A stretch of DNA of 64,000 bases from Massilia sp. 9I (lineage in GTDB: Bacteria; Pseudomonadota; Gammaproteobacteria; Burkholderiales; Burkholderiaceae_D): NCBI RefSeq assembly GCF_902506415.1, contig NZ_LR733275.1:817651-881650 (forward strand), given 5' to 3'. A program made the translations under genes and the position numbers. Every line of letters begins with the position of its first letter. Position 1 is the stretch's first letter. The notes under the pieces were generated by a model. The model did no database searches. It saw only the letters and a program-made list of their open reading frames with translations, and had not been told where the DNA came from. Of this stretch, positions 40,628 to 48,266 are shown piece by piece.

Positions 40628-41278
40628 TTGATAAGGACTCTCATGCCACCATCCACTCCAATCGCACGCAGCAAAACAGCCGCGCTGAGCCGTATCCTGG
40701 ACAGCGTCCCGAAGGGCTACCATCGGTACACCTTTGGCACGGTCAACTCGGCCAAGGCCTGGGCCCTGGCGAACAAATTCCACGCCCTGTACGGGATTGG
40801 GTGCTCCCCTGCGCAGCGCCTGACCCGCAAGTCGAAAGGGCTTGCGAACGCAATCTTCGTGATGTACTGGCCGGAAGGCACGGACGAGGTCCACTGGATG
40901 CTGCTGGCGACGGTTGGAACCGGGCTTGAGTTCGAGAAGCTTCGCCTCGTTGATGAGAAACCCCGCCTGAGCTGGTTGGGCTATGAGCTGGCTCGGTACA
41001 GCGCACAAGGGCGGACAAGCTGGACCTGGCGACGGCCGCGAGAGGAAATGGCCGAGCTGCATGCGCTGGTGGCCCATCAAGCTAATGCCAAGCACCTGAC
41101 GGCTCTGGAGGAAACGCTCGTGCGCATCGCCCGACAACCCGGGTTCAGTGGCGTGCGGGTGCAGTCCTGGGCGCTGTGCCAGGAAGCTCGGCGGCGCGGT
41201 TACGGCGGCCAGCTCCCCCACCTATTTTTCCTTCAGAAGGTGAGCCACGGCGACCGCCTAGCCCTGGCCCCGTCCTGA
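40628..41278 (+). CDS. Island protein of unknown function
   Basis: The product has 216 residues. A TTG start at 40628 is favoured because GGAGG lies seven bases upstream; the first ATG (40643) has no such site. The sequence has a basic N-terminus, IFVMYWPEGTDEVHWMLLAT, a Trp/Arg-rich middle (WTWRRPREEMAEL) and ends with a segment suggestive of nucleic-acid binding (CQEARRRGYGG). I do not recognise the family. It is divergent from the candidate ncRNA and convergent with the HUH replication gene, so it may take part in replication or regulation of the element. Confidence 0.7.
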   Translation: MIRTLMPPSTPIARSKTAALSRILDSVPKGYHRYTFGTVNSAKAWALANKFHALYGIGCSPAQRLTRKSKGLANAIFVMYWPEGTDEVHWMLLATVGTGLEFEKLRLVDEKPRLSWLGYELARYSAQGRTSWTWRRPREEMAELHALVAHQANAKHLTALEETLVRIARQPGFSGVRVQSWALCQEARRRGYGGQLPHLFFLQKVSHGDRLALAPS

Positions 41279-41361
41279 TTCGACCGGAACCTGAAGCGCA
41301 CCGACCCTGGGACGCACCGACCCGCTCCCGGATTGCGACGCAAGCCGGACCTGCTCGATGG

Positions 41362-42099
41362 TTAATGGCAGCATGATGGCCAAGCCTTGAGGACGGCGCC
41401 CCATGGTGTCCATCGGTACGGGGAGCAATGAATCTCTCCCGTCGCGATGTCTACCCAGCCTCCACCAGGGCAACGGCGGACACGATGTGCGACGGGCACC
41501 AATGCAAGCAGCCAGCGCGGCAAAGCTGCACGGGAAACTGCCAGTTTTCCATCCTGGTCCAGCCCACCATGCCCGTACAGGCGGGCACCTTTCGGCAGCT
41601 GAGCGATGCTGTTGAACTTAGCCATGTAGCGCGCCCAAGCCTTGACACTGCGGCAGCTCTGCACCCACGTGCTGCCGAAGGGCCACCATTTCGACAGTTT
41701 GGCCAGGTCGAGCTTGTAGCCGCGCGGCAGCCACAACAGAAGGTGATAGTGCAAATGGCTGGCGCGCTCCAGTACCCAAGCGTACGGCAGGCTTTGGCCC
41801 ATGCGTTTCAAGGCCCGGCGCAGTCGTCCCAGGAATTCACTGATGTGTTTTGACGAAAATTCTGTCGCGTTTTCGTAGGTCAGCGTCATGGCGACAGCGC
41901 GAAGGTTGGCGGCTTTGGCGTATCGGATTTGTTCTTTGATGATGCGGTTGAGCTTTTTTCGTCCTGCGTTTTTCCGTTTTCCGGATGATGTCGCACTTGT
42001 TCCGGTCTTTCTGACAAGTTCAGCGAACCTGGCAACAGATGCGGCGGTGACGGTCGGTTGGTCACCGGCTGACAACGAATTGAAAGGCAATTGGCACAC
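41362..42099 (-). CDS. HUH-type rolling-circle replication initiator/relaxase-like protein
   Basis: The product has 245 residues, probably from a GTG at 42099; the start is weak. Three rolling-circle motifs are visible in order: motif 1 AVAMTLTYENA, the metal-binding HUH motif 2 in SHLHYHLLLWLP, and motif 3 ARYMAKF with catalytic Tyr in YxxK. The N-terminus is Lys/Arg-rich (GKRKNAGRKKLNRIIKEQ). Such proteins nick one strand to start replication of small plasmids, filamentous phages or mobilisable islands. Together with the HTH gene upstream it forms the probable replication/excision module. Confidence 0.8.
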   Translation of the reverse strand: MCQLPFNSLSAGDQPTVTAASVARFAELVRKTGTSATSSGKRKNAGRKKLNRIIKEQIRYAKAANLRAVAMTLTYENATEFSSKHISEFLGRLRRALKRMGQSLPYAWVLERASHLHYHLLLWLPRGYKLDLAKLSKWWPFGSTWVQSCRSVKAWARYMAKFNSIAQLPKGARLYGHGGLDQDGKLAVSRAALPRWLLALVPVAHRVRRCPGGGWVDIATGEIHCSPYRWTPWGAVLKAWPSCCH

Positions 42100-42240
42100 T
42101 CCGTGCGTGTGCCGTTCAGCTGATTAGCTGTTTCCTCTGTACTGCAAAAATATATGTCCTCCGCGTGCTGAGCGGCGGGTTTGAAGAACTTCCGCGCTTA
42201 TACTCTTGTGTCAGTAAGAGTACAAACGCGTCTTTGGCGC

Positions 42241-42270
42241 AAAACGCTCCGGTTCCCCCGGGGCGTTTTA
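42241..42270. terminator. Terminator-like hairpin
   Basis: AAAACGCTCC pairs with GGGGCGTTTT around CCGG/CCGG. It lies between the excisionase-like and HUH genes. Confidence 0.55.
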
Positions 42271-42301
42271 CTTTGGGTGCAAGAACTGCGGGCGACTGTG
42301 T

Positions 42302-42505
42302 TTATGCGACCGAAGAATGCGCAGCGGCGGTGGTCCGACGTTTTGCGTTCAGCCAAGCGTCGACGTCGTCGGGCCTGAAACGAAGCAGGTGGCCGAGCTT
42401 GATGGCCTTGGGTAGGTCGCCGCCTGCGGAATGGCGGTTGTAGATGGTCTGCTGAGCCAGGCCGAGGTATGTGGCGAGTGTTTGGGGAGAGAAGAGCTGC
42501 TGCAT
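42302..42505 (-). CDS. AlpA/excisionase-like HTH protein
   Basis: The protein has 67 residues from the ATG at 42505. It reads FSPQTLATYLGLAQQTIYN, then LPKAIKLGHLLRFRPDDVDAW: a winged-helix MerR/excisionase-type domain (HTH_17) found in recombination directionality factors and AlpA-like regulators. In this island it is the natural partner of the tyrosine recombinase for excision and may also control the HUH gene just downstream. Confidence 0.85.
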   Translation of the reverse strand: MQQLFSPQTLATYLGLAQQTIYNRHSAGGDLPKAIKLGHLLRFRPDDVDAWLNAKRRTTAAAHSSVA

Positions 42506-42824
42506 GTTGCGCAATACCTGAATGCAATCACATGACTGCCTTAAGTATAGTGTCGCCATACCTGTATCTAACCTCGCTTGCGCAGGCCCTATGAGCGTTC
42601 CGTGACCTCGGACCACTTTCCATGCAAAATTATGTTGTCACACGGAAACTTTTCAGCTATGCTTATTGAACTTGTTGCTTCGGTTGCTTACCGCCTAAAG
42701 GCGGCTTCCAGCTAACGAAGCGAATAGCGCTGGCAACAGCCAAGTTTTCCTGCCTTCGCGGTCTTTGTCTTGACTCATGGAACCCGCTCCATGTAGGTCA
42801 ACTATTACGAAAGGAAAACTCGGT
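42506..42824. other. Intergenic, divergent promoter region
   Basis: This 319-base A+T-richer stretch lies between the excisionase-like gene (minus) and the next gene (plus). It has short inverted words (ACCGCCTAAAGGCGG) but no recognised RNA or repeat. Confidence 0.4.
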
Positions 42825-43211
42825 ATGTCTCACCTTAAGCTGGTCGTAACCAACACCTCCCGTAAACGCAAGCTGCCGCCGCCAGCAGACACCCAGCGCG
42901 CTGTGCCGACCACGGAGTTCCTGGCGCGTAAGGTTCTTGCCCTGCCGCTAGGGGAGCAAACTATCGGGGCCACGCTCGCCGAATTGGCGGACCCGCTCCG
43001 GAACGAAAACTCGAAGTTCCTGAGCCGCCTCAGCGACCTCCAGAATAGACTCATCCTAGTAGGAATATGGTCGATGCACCCCGACCTAGACGACCCCATG
43101 CCTGTTCATGGCATGGTGGTCTATCCCGCCAAGCTCGTGAAGCGTTATCCAGAACTCAAGCGCGTTCTCGACCAACTCGATGGTCTGATTCTGTTGCCGC
43201 CGGCCGCATGA
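42825..43211 (+). CDS. Island protein of unknown function
   Basis: The product has 128 residues from the ATG at 42825, with AAAGGA upstream. A basic, Pro-rich N-terminus (NTSRKRKLPPPADTQ) is followed by a compact alpha/beta stretch (TIGATLAELADPLRNEN, LQNRLILVGIWSMHPDLDD, VYPAKLVKRYPELKRVLDQL). It has no known motif. The charge pattern would suit a nucleic-acid-binding accessory protein. A hairpin with a GAACGCCCC stem follows its stop. Confidence 0.6.
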   Translation: MSHLKLVVTNTSRKRKLPPPADTQRAVPTTEFLARKVLALPLGEQTIGATLAELADPLRNENSKFLSRLSDLQNRLILVGIWSMHPDLDDPMPVHGMVVYPAKLVKRYPELKRVLDQLDGLILLPPAA

Positions 43212-43545
43212 AAACGGGGCGTTCAATGAACGCCCCCCATGAGCGTAGTTGCGGCTGACGCCGCCCGCAACCAGGACGAGTTGCCGCCCGTCGGCATTGC
43301 AGCTGCGCCCAGCGGTGCCATGCAACCGCCCCAATCAGTCGGGCCGGCCGCCCCTATATCGGACCTGACGGCGTCGCTCAGGTCCCGGGCCCTGGCCCAT
43401 CACCTTCACTGCATCGCCTCAAGTGAGCAGACCAGGGCTAACCCAAAGCACACACGGGCTGAATCTTTGGCGTTCACTGCTGCCGCTTCATTCATGGGCA
43501 GTCGACGACACTATACGTTCATCCCCAAACTTGAAAGACTTCGAC
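43212..43545. other. Intergenic region with hairpin and repeat copy
   Basis: GGGGCGTTC-AAT-GAACGCCCC (43,216-43,236) forms a perfect hairpin with a T-run on the minus side. Next to it lies the first copy of a 48-base repeat. Nothing else is recognised. Confidence 0.5.
43240..43287 (+). repeat. 48-base direct repeat with internal stem, copy 1
   Basis: TGAGCGTAGTTGCGGCTGAC and the following 28 bases match 44,033-44,080 with four mismatches. Both copies can fold on GTTGC/GCAAC and GGC/GCC pairs. Confidence 0.7.
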
Positions 43546-44067
43546 ATGAGCAAATTCACTTACACCGATTTTGACAGCAGCATTGCCTTCGCCCGCAGCG
43601 ATGAAGGCGCCGATTACATCGCCGAACAGTGCGTCGGCAAGACCCCGAACCAAGATTCTCCGGGCGCATTCTTCTCCGTGTATCGCACACCGCAAGCGGC
43701 CGCTCTTGCTACCCTGGCGAACTGCCCAGACGAAGAGCTTGGATGGGCAGGCGGCGATTTCAGCGTTACCACCGTACGCTGCGATGGGATTCGGCTTTAC
43801 GGCGCCGACACCGGACACAACGGCGGGATGACGCACACCGACAACGTCGGTTTTGTCGAGTTTCTGAAGGGGGACGACTGGCTTGATAGCGACTGGATAG
43901 TCGATGTGTACGACATGAAAGTTGACCTCGAAGGAACCACAGTCGCCACAGATGCCGTAGACGCCGAAGGCGGCTCGAAAAATGGGCATCTACTGGTCAC
44001 GAGTGACCTTACGACCCAGCAGCCAATCTTGGTGAGCGTAGTTGCGGCTGACGCCGTTCGCAACTAG
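43546..44067 (+). CDS. Island protein of unknown function
   Basis: The product has 173 residues from the ATG at 43546 (preceded by a weak site, GAAAGAC). It is acidic and reads FTYTDFDSSIAFARSDEGAD, GAFFSVYRTPQAAALATLA, GADTGHNGGMTHTDNVGFVE. I know no family. The last residues and the stop lie inside the second copy of the 48-base repeat, so the gene is bounded by repeats on both sides like a movable cassette. Confidence 0.55.
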   Translation: MSKFTYTDFDSSIAFARSDEGADYIAEQCVGKTPNQDSPGAFFSVYRTPQAAALATLANCPDEELGWAGGDFSVTTVRCDGIRLYGADTGHNGGMTHTDNVGFVEFLKGDDWLDSDWIVDVYDMKVDLEGTTVATDAVDAEGGSKNGHLLVTSDLTTQQPILVSVVAADAVRN

Positions 44068-44080
44068 GACGAGCTGCCGC
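44033..44080 (+). repeat. 48-base direct repeat, copy 2
   Basis: This is the partner of 43,240-43,287. TAGTTGCG and CGCAACTA are perfect inverted arms here. Confidence 0.7.
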
Positions 44081-44683
44081 TCTGGCAACACACCTGCTCA
44101 CCCCGACTATCCTGCGCCCCCCCCTGTAGCCGCGACAGTCAGCCCTGCGCCGACCGTGCGGCGTCGCCCAGCTCCCCCTCAAGGAGCTCTCCCGGCTCCG
44201 CACTACACCACGCTATGAGCGGGCCGTCTGACGCCAAGTTCGCACGCGAAATCCTTAGCACCTTAGCTGTTCGAATACGATGGCCCGTGCTGACCGCTTA
44301 ACTAGCAGTGAGCAGCAAGGTCGTTCTGGGTTTTCTCGAAAGCCGTCTAGTCACTTCCCACTTTCGGGTCATGAGGCGTGCCGAACTGCATGTTGCTGCC
44401 AGTACACGCTCGACGGCCAGCGATTGGCCCGGAAATGTTTTTGTTAAGTTCGTTGCTCGTGGCGTCTAGCTCTGCGGCGGTCATTCCCCTATAAGATGAA
44501 GGCTGCCATCGGTAGAAACACGTTTTTACTGCAGCTTTCGAACGGCATAGCTATTTTGTAATCGGCGGGGAATGCCTAAACGGATAAGCGTGCGGCGCTA
44601 TCTGTACTGCGGACCTGGCGGTCAACGCCGCCGCCGTATGATAATCTTATTAATGTTACGCAACCTCACATAGAAGGCTCAGC
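44068..44683. other. Non-coding stretch before the oxidase cassette
   Basis: About 600 bases with no gene; it contains the left diverged repeat (44,216-44,295) of the cassette and presumably the promoter of the DUF1971 gene. Confidence 0.5.
44216..44295 (+). repeat. Diverged direct repeat flanking the oxidase cassette, left copy
   Basis: A TGAGC-GGCCG start, a 15-base identical core CGCCAAGTTCGCACG (44,232-44,246) and a downstream GTTCGnAnACGATG block are shared in the same order with 51,846-51,930. Confidence 0.6.
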
Positions 44684-44959
44684 ATGAAGTCATTACCTGA
44701 TTCAGTCGAGTTCTACAAAAGCACTCCAGAGTTTAACGAAACGAGTGTTCCTCTAGCATTGAAGCGAGACCATACGACAGCTGCGGGGGTATGGGCAAAA
44801 ATCAATGTGCTTGAAGGCGCGCTTACATACTACATCTCAGAGGGGATACCCGAGCAGCATAGGTTGACTGTCGGCGTCGCTGGCATTATCGAACCACAGG
44901 TCAAGCACCACGTGGATGTGTCCGAACCTGTAAGATTTCGCGTCGATTTCTACCGCTGA
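44684..44959 (+). CDS. DUF1971 domain protein (TehB N-terminal-like cupin)
   Basis: The product has 91 residues, with GAAGG upstream of the ATG. LPDSVEFYKSTPEFNETSVP, HTTAAGVWAKINVLEGALTY, GIIEPQVKHHVDVS and VRFRVDFYR match the DUF1971 family, small cupin-like proteins related to the N-terminal domain of TehB and often found near respiratory or nitrosative-stress genes. A role in sensing or detoxification alongside the oxidase is inferred, not shown. Confidence 0.85.
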   Translation: MKSLPDSVEFYKSTPEFNETSVPLALKRDHTTAAGVWAKINVLEGALTYYISEGIPEQHRLTVGVAGIIEPQVKHHVDVSEPVRFRVDFYR

Positions 44960-45090
44960 GACGACGTCCTGCAGTTTGCAGTGACGGTATCGGATTGGGG
45001 AGTGGAATTACCTCCCCACTCGTCTTCGAGTAAGTCTAAGCTTGCGTCGTTGTTCACAACAGCGCTTAAGACTGTGAGCATGAGCAGTAA

Positions 45091-45897
45091 CTAATGACCG
45101 GCGGGCGCAGCTTTCCTGGCGTAGAAAGTAGCGACAGCATCGATTTCCTCTGTGGTCATCGGTCTGGCCATGTTTCGCATCTGCTGTTGACCGTCGTTCC
45201 GACGACGTCCTTCTTTGAACGCGTGTAGTTGGTCGACGAGGTACTGTTTTGGCATGCCTTCCAGCCAGGGCGCTCCGAGCTTTTGGTCAACGCCGCCATG
45301 ACACGAGATGCATGGCGCGATATTTCGCATCGGGTCGCCCACGCGCACGAGGGCAGGCAGCGATTCATCGTAGGTTGTCGGTGCCGTACGCGCCTTTGGA
45401 AGCGTCGCATAATACGCAGCCAGGTCGATAATATTCTCTTCCGACAGGCTTGTTGCCAATGCCACCATGATAGGGTTTGCCCGGTTCCCGCTCTTGTAGT
45501 CAAGAAGCTGCTTACGAATCACCTCAGGATATTGACCAGCAAGATTAGGCGCATCGGAGCGGCTCATACCTTGTGCGCCGTGGCACATTGTGCAGTTCAA
45601 CGCGAGAGTCGCACCGCGCCCGACTGACGCTGACGATGCCTGCTTCGCCATCTCTGGTACGAGTACAACGCTGGTCGAAACCACGGGCGACTTCTGGTCC
45701 GAGGAGTCGAGCCACTTACTCGGAACCCCGGCAGCGCGGCAGATGCTATCCCATAGTCCCTGGGTGCGGAAGTCCGCCTGCGCTGAAGGCAGTAGTCCAA
45801 AGCCGATAAGTATCGAAGCAGCTGTCAGAACAACGAGCGCGACGACGCTTATCCACGTCCACCTGTTTGACCGAGCGAAGAAACCGTTTTCCCGCAT
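45091..45897 (-). CDS. Membrane-anchored diheme cytochrome c
   Basis: The product has 268 residues from the ATG at 45897, chosen because GGAGAA precedes it and the stop of the oxidase subunit I gene overlaps it (TGATG). An N-terminal anchor (WISVVALVVLTAASILIGFG) is followed by two class I heme sites: CTMCHGAQGMS and CISCHGG, each with a downstream Met ligand candidate. It probably passes electrons to the CuA site of the adjacent oxidase and is the last gene of the operon. Confidence 0.9.
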   Translation of the reverse strand: MRENGFFARSNRWTWISVVALVVLTAASILIGFGLLPSAQADFRTQGLWDSICRAAGVPSKWLDSSDQKSPVVSTSVVLVPEMAKQASSASVGRGATLALNCTMCHGAQGMSRSDAPNLAGQYPEVIRKQLLDYKSGNRANPIMVALATSLSEENIIDLAAYYATLPKARTAPTTYDESLPALVRVGDPMRNIAPCISCHGGVDQKLGAPWLEGMPKQYLVDQLHAFKEGRRRNDGQQQMRNMARPMTTEEIDAVATFYARKAAPAGH

Positions 45898-47516
45898 CAC
45901 CGTTCTCCAATTGGAATAATAGGAACTGCCGCTCCCGGGGTTAGTGCGAGCTGTACGATAGGATAGCCGTAGTTCACGACTGTCAACGCTATCATCATGC
46001 CAACCCAAAGGCCCAATCCATTTAGAACTGCAGGAGGCTTGCTATCTGGATGTACTGCTCTGCTAAACGCAAAGTTTGGCACTGGCGCAGTTTGTCGCTT
46101 GGCGGTAGCGAGGATGTACAGGAATATGGCAGCCGAGATGACCAAGAGTAGTCCGCCGAATGTGGAAATCGTCACCGTTATCGCCTGCGAGTGCAGGGCC
46201 GGATTCGTATAATCGTAATAGGCCATGCGGCGCGGTGCTCCCAACAGACCGACCAAGTGCCAAGGCATCGTCAGAATCATCATCCCTACGAACCACAGCC
46301 ACAGTTGTGTCTTGACCAGTTTGGCAGGCAAGGGAGCCGAGTTACGCAGTTGGGGCCACAGCTCGTACGCAACCATGAAATACATGATGACGATAGCGCC
46401 TGCAAAAATCAGGTGGAAGTGGCCGGTAACCCATTGAGTGTTGTGGATGGACTCATTGAGCTGATAGCTCATGTTGATGAGGCCACCTGCACCTCCAAAG
46501 CCCAGCATGATGAAAGCGAAGGTCACTGCAAGCATCATCGGATTTTCCCACGGCAGCGACTTTACCCAGCCAAATGGTCCCTTGCCGCCACGCAGCCGGC
46601 CGACAACCTCAGCTGACGCGACGATAGTGAACACGGTCAACAGAGTTGGGATTGAAACCATTGCGGTCATCGCAGCGTGCACAAATTTGAAACCGGCACC
46701 GACTTGTGGGTCAGCGAACAGGTGGTGAATACCAATTGGCATCGAGAACACCAGGAAGAGCGCGAAAGCAACCCGTCCCATAGTGTCACTGTAGAGCCTT
46801 CCACCGATAGAGCGGGGAAAGAGCGTATAGAACGCGATGTACGCTGGCATGAGCCAGAAGTACACAATCGCATGAAGTGTCCAGGAGAAGAAGACACGGG
46901 CCAGACCAGCGTTGATTGTGTCGGTAAACCCCATCGAAGCGGGCAGGATAAGCGTCAGAATCTCTACAGCTGCACCAACCGAAGTCCAAGCCCAGAGGTA
47001 TGCGCCGGCGACATTTCCGTACATGGCCAACGGGACCGTTGCGCCGCGATTGTCCTTCTTCCATGAGTACAGGTTCACGGACATGAGCGCGACCCATATC
47101 CAGGAGCCGACGACGACCAAAACCACGCCGAGATAGTAGAAAGTGCTACCAATCATTGGCGGGTAAAAGGTGTAAAGCACTGAGGATTTGCCGATTGCCG
47201 TTGTCGCGGCCGCCATCAAGGTACCGGCGACAACTAACCAGAAGCCAGCCCAGGCCCAGCGCAAGCCTTTCAGAGGACGCTTCAAGGCCAGTTCGGTGAT
47301 TGCATAGCCGAATCCCATCGCAACGAGTGTTGGGAGTACGTAGCCCATCACAGTGCCGTGAGCCGTCACTGAACGATAATAATGTTCGGGGTTATTGACC
47401 CATGGCGACAGCGGGCTACGTACGAACATTTGCCACTCGCCGAGCAGAATGGCGGCAAAAAAGGCGATAAACGCTATCCAGAAGTGCGCCAGAACCAGTT
47501 TCTTAGCGTTGTACAC
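45897..47516 (-). CDS. B-type (ba3-like) heme-copper oxidase subunit I
   Basis: The protein has 539 residues with 12-13 membrane segments. Heme and copper ligands are visible: TAHGTVMGY for the low-spin heme, WTLHAIVYFWLMPAY with the CuB His and cross-linked Tyr, GIHHLFADP for the CuB pair and NTQWVTGHFHL for the two heme irons. The pattern matches Thermus ba3/cbaA-type B-family oxidases, which are oxygen reductases of high affinity; some also reduce NO. It overlaps the subunit II gene by 14 bases. The typical A-family D channel is not expected. Confidence 0.93.
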   Translation of the reverse strand: MYNAKKLVLAHFWIAFIAFFAAILLGEWQMFVRSPLSPWVNNPEHYYRSVTAHGTVMGYVLPTLVAMGFGYAITELALKRPLKGLRWAWAGFWLVVAGTLMAAATTAIGKSSVLYTFYPPMIGSTFYYLGVVLVVVGSWIWVALMSVNLYSWKKDNRGATVPLAMYGNVAGAYLWAWTSVGAAVEILTLILPASMGFTDTINAGLARVFFSWTLHAIVYFWLMPAYIAFYTLFPRSIGGRLYSDTMGRVAFALFLVFSMPIGIHHLFADPQVGAGFKFVHAAMTAMVSIPTLLTVFTIVASAEVVGRLRGGKGPFGWVKSLPWENPMMLAVTFAFIMLGFGGAGGLINMSYQLNESIHNTQWVTGHFHLIFAGAIVIMYFMVAYELWPQLRNSAPLPAKLVKTQLWLWFVGMMILTMPWHLVGLLGAPRRMAYYDYTNPALHSQAITVTISTFGGLLLVISAAIFLYILATAKRQTAPVPNFAFSRAVHPDSKPPAVLNGLGLWVGMMIALTVVNYGYPIVQLALTPGAAVPIIPIGER

Positions 47517-48090
47517 AGCTCAACCTTTCTGCCGCTTTTGCTTTGGCAAAGAACTCGTCGGGAGGAATGACCTGGACCCTGGCCCACATCGCTTCATGCC
47601 CGGTACCGCAATATTCGTGACAGGGCATCAACTGTTCGCCAGTCTTCGGAAACGACGTCGTAAAAGTCGATACAAAACCAGGAATCAACATTGTGTTGGC
47701 GTTGGTCCTGCCGACGACGAAACCGTGGATTGCGTCGGTACTCGTGCCGCGAAAAGTGACGGATACGCCAGCTGGGACGACAATACACTGGGGCGCGAAG
47801 GAGTATTGCTGAGCGATGAGCCGCACGACAACTCGGCCATCTTTTTCAATCATGGTGCCTAGGTTGTTTTCGACAAATTCACCCTTTAAATGGAGAGTCT
47901 TTACGTCAACTGTCTCCACGCGCGACGGTGGCATGGACGCCCAATGGACTCCAGTAAAGACCATCATCGCAACCAGGGAACCAATGATTAGCACAACAAT
48001 AATGGCCCAACGTCGCTCCGCGGCATTGGCAATACCTTCAGATGCGTGATGACTGTTGCCAGCTGGGTCTACATGATTAGGTGACGTCAT
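47503..48090 (-). CDS. Heme-copper oxidase subunit II (CuA)
   Basis: The product has 195 residues: one membrane anchor (about residues 28-48) and a periplasmic cupredoxin domain with the CuA site CHEYCGTGHEAM near residue 155 and the upstream His in DAIHGF. It accepts electrons from cytochrome c and passes them to subunit I. Its start overlaps the subunit IIa stop by ATGA. The presence of intact CuA argues for an oxygen reductase over a classical NO reductase. Confidence 0.93.
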   Translation of the reverse strand: MTSPNHVDPAGNSHHASEGIANAAERRWAIIVVLIIGSLVAMMVFTGVHWASMPPSRVETVDVKTLHLKGEFVENNLGTMIEKDGRVVVRLIAQQYSFAPQCIVVPAGVSVTFRGTSTDAIHGFVVGRTNANTMLIPGFVSTFTTSFPKTGEQLMPCHEYCGTGHEAMWARVQVIPPDEFFAKAKAAERLSCVQR

Positions 48091-48257
48091 TGCACGGTGC
48101 CCCGCGGGAGATAGACCACAAAATAGAAGAGGAAAAACATCGCCACAACAAGGAAGGTTGCAACCCCTGCCACGGCGAATGCGCCGGAGGGACCCCGGCT
48201 TACAATCTCATCAATTCGCTTTCCGAGCTCGTCATCATTTTCATCAGGCGTGTGCAT
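48087..48257 (-). CDS. Oxidase subunit IIa-like single-span membrane peptide
   Basis: The product has 56 residues: MHTPDENDDELGKRIDEIVS, then one membrane helix (FAVAGVATFLVVAMFFLFYF) and a short tail ending VYLPRGTVQ. Position, size and sequence match the subunit IIa of B-type oxidases (CbaD/CtaH-like), which replaces part of a missing subunit II helix. GGAGAG lies upstream of the ATG, and the stop overlaps the subunit II start. It is small enough to be missed by routine gene calling. Confidence 0.85.
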   Translation of the reverse strand: MHTPDENDDELGKRIDEIVSRGPSGAFAVAGVATFLVVAMFFLFYFVVYLPRGTVQ

Positions 48258-48266
48258 GTTCTCTCC

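Noticed and set aside
45897..47516. Nitric oxide reductase as the identity of the heme-copper subunit I
   Set aside because: The adjacent subunit II carries an intact CuA site and a subunit IIa peptide is present, which fits a B-type oxygen reductase; NO reduction as a side activity remains possible.
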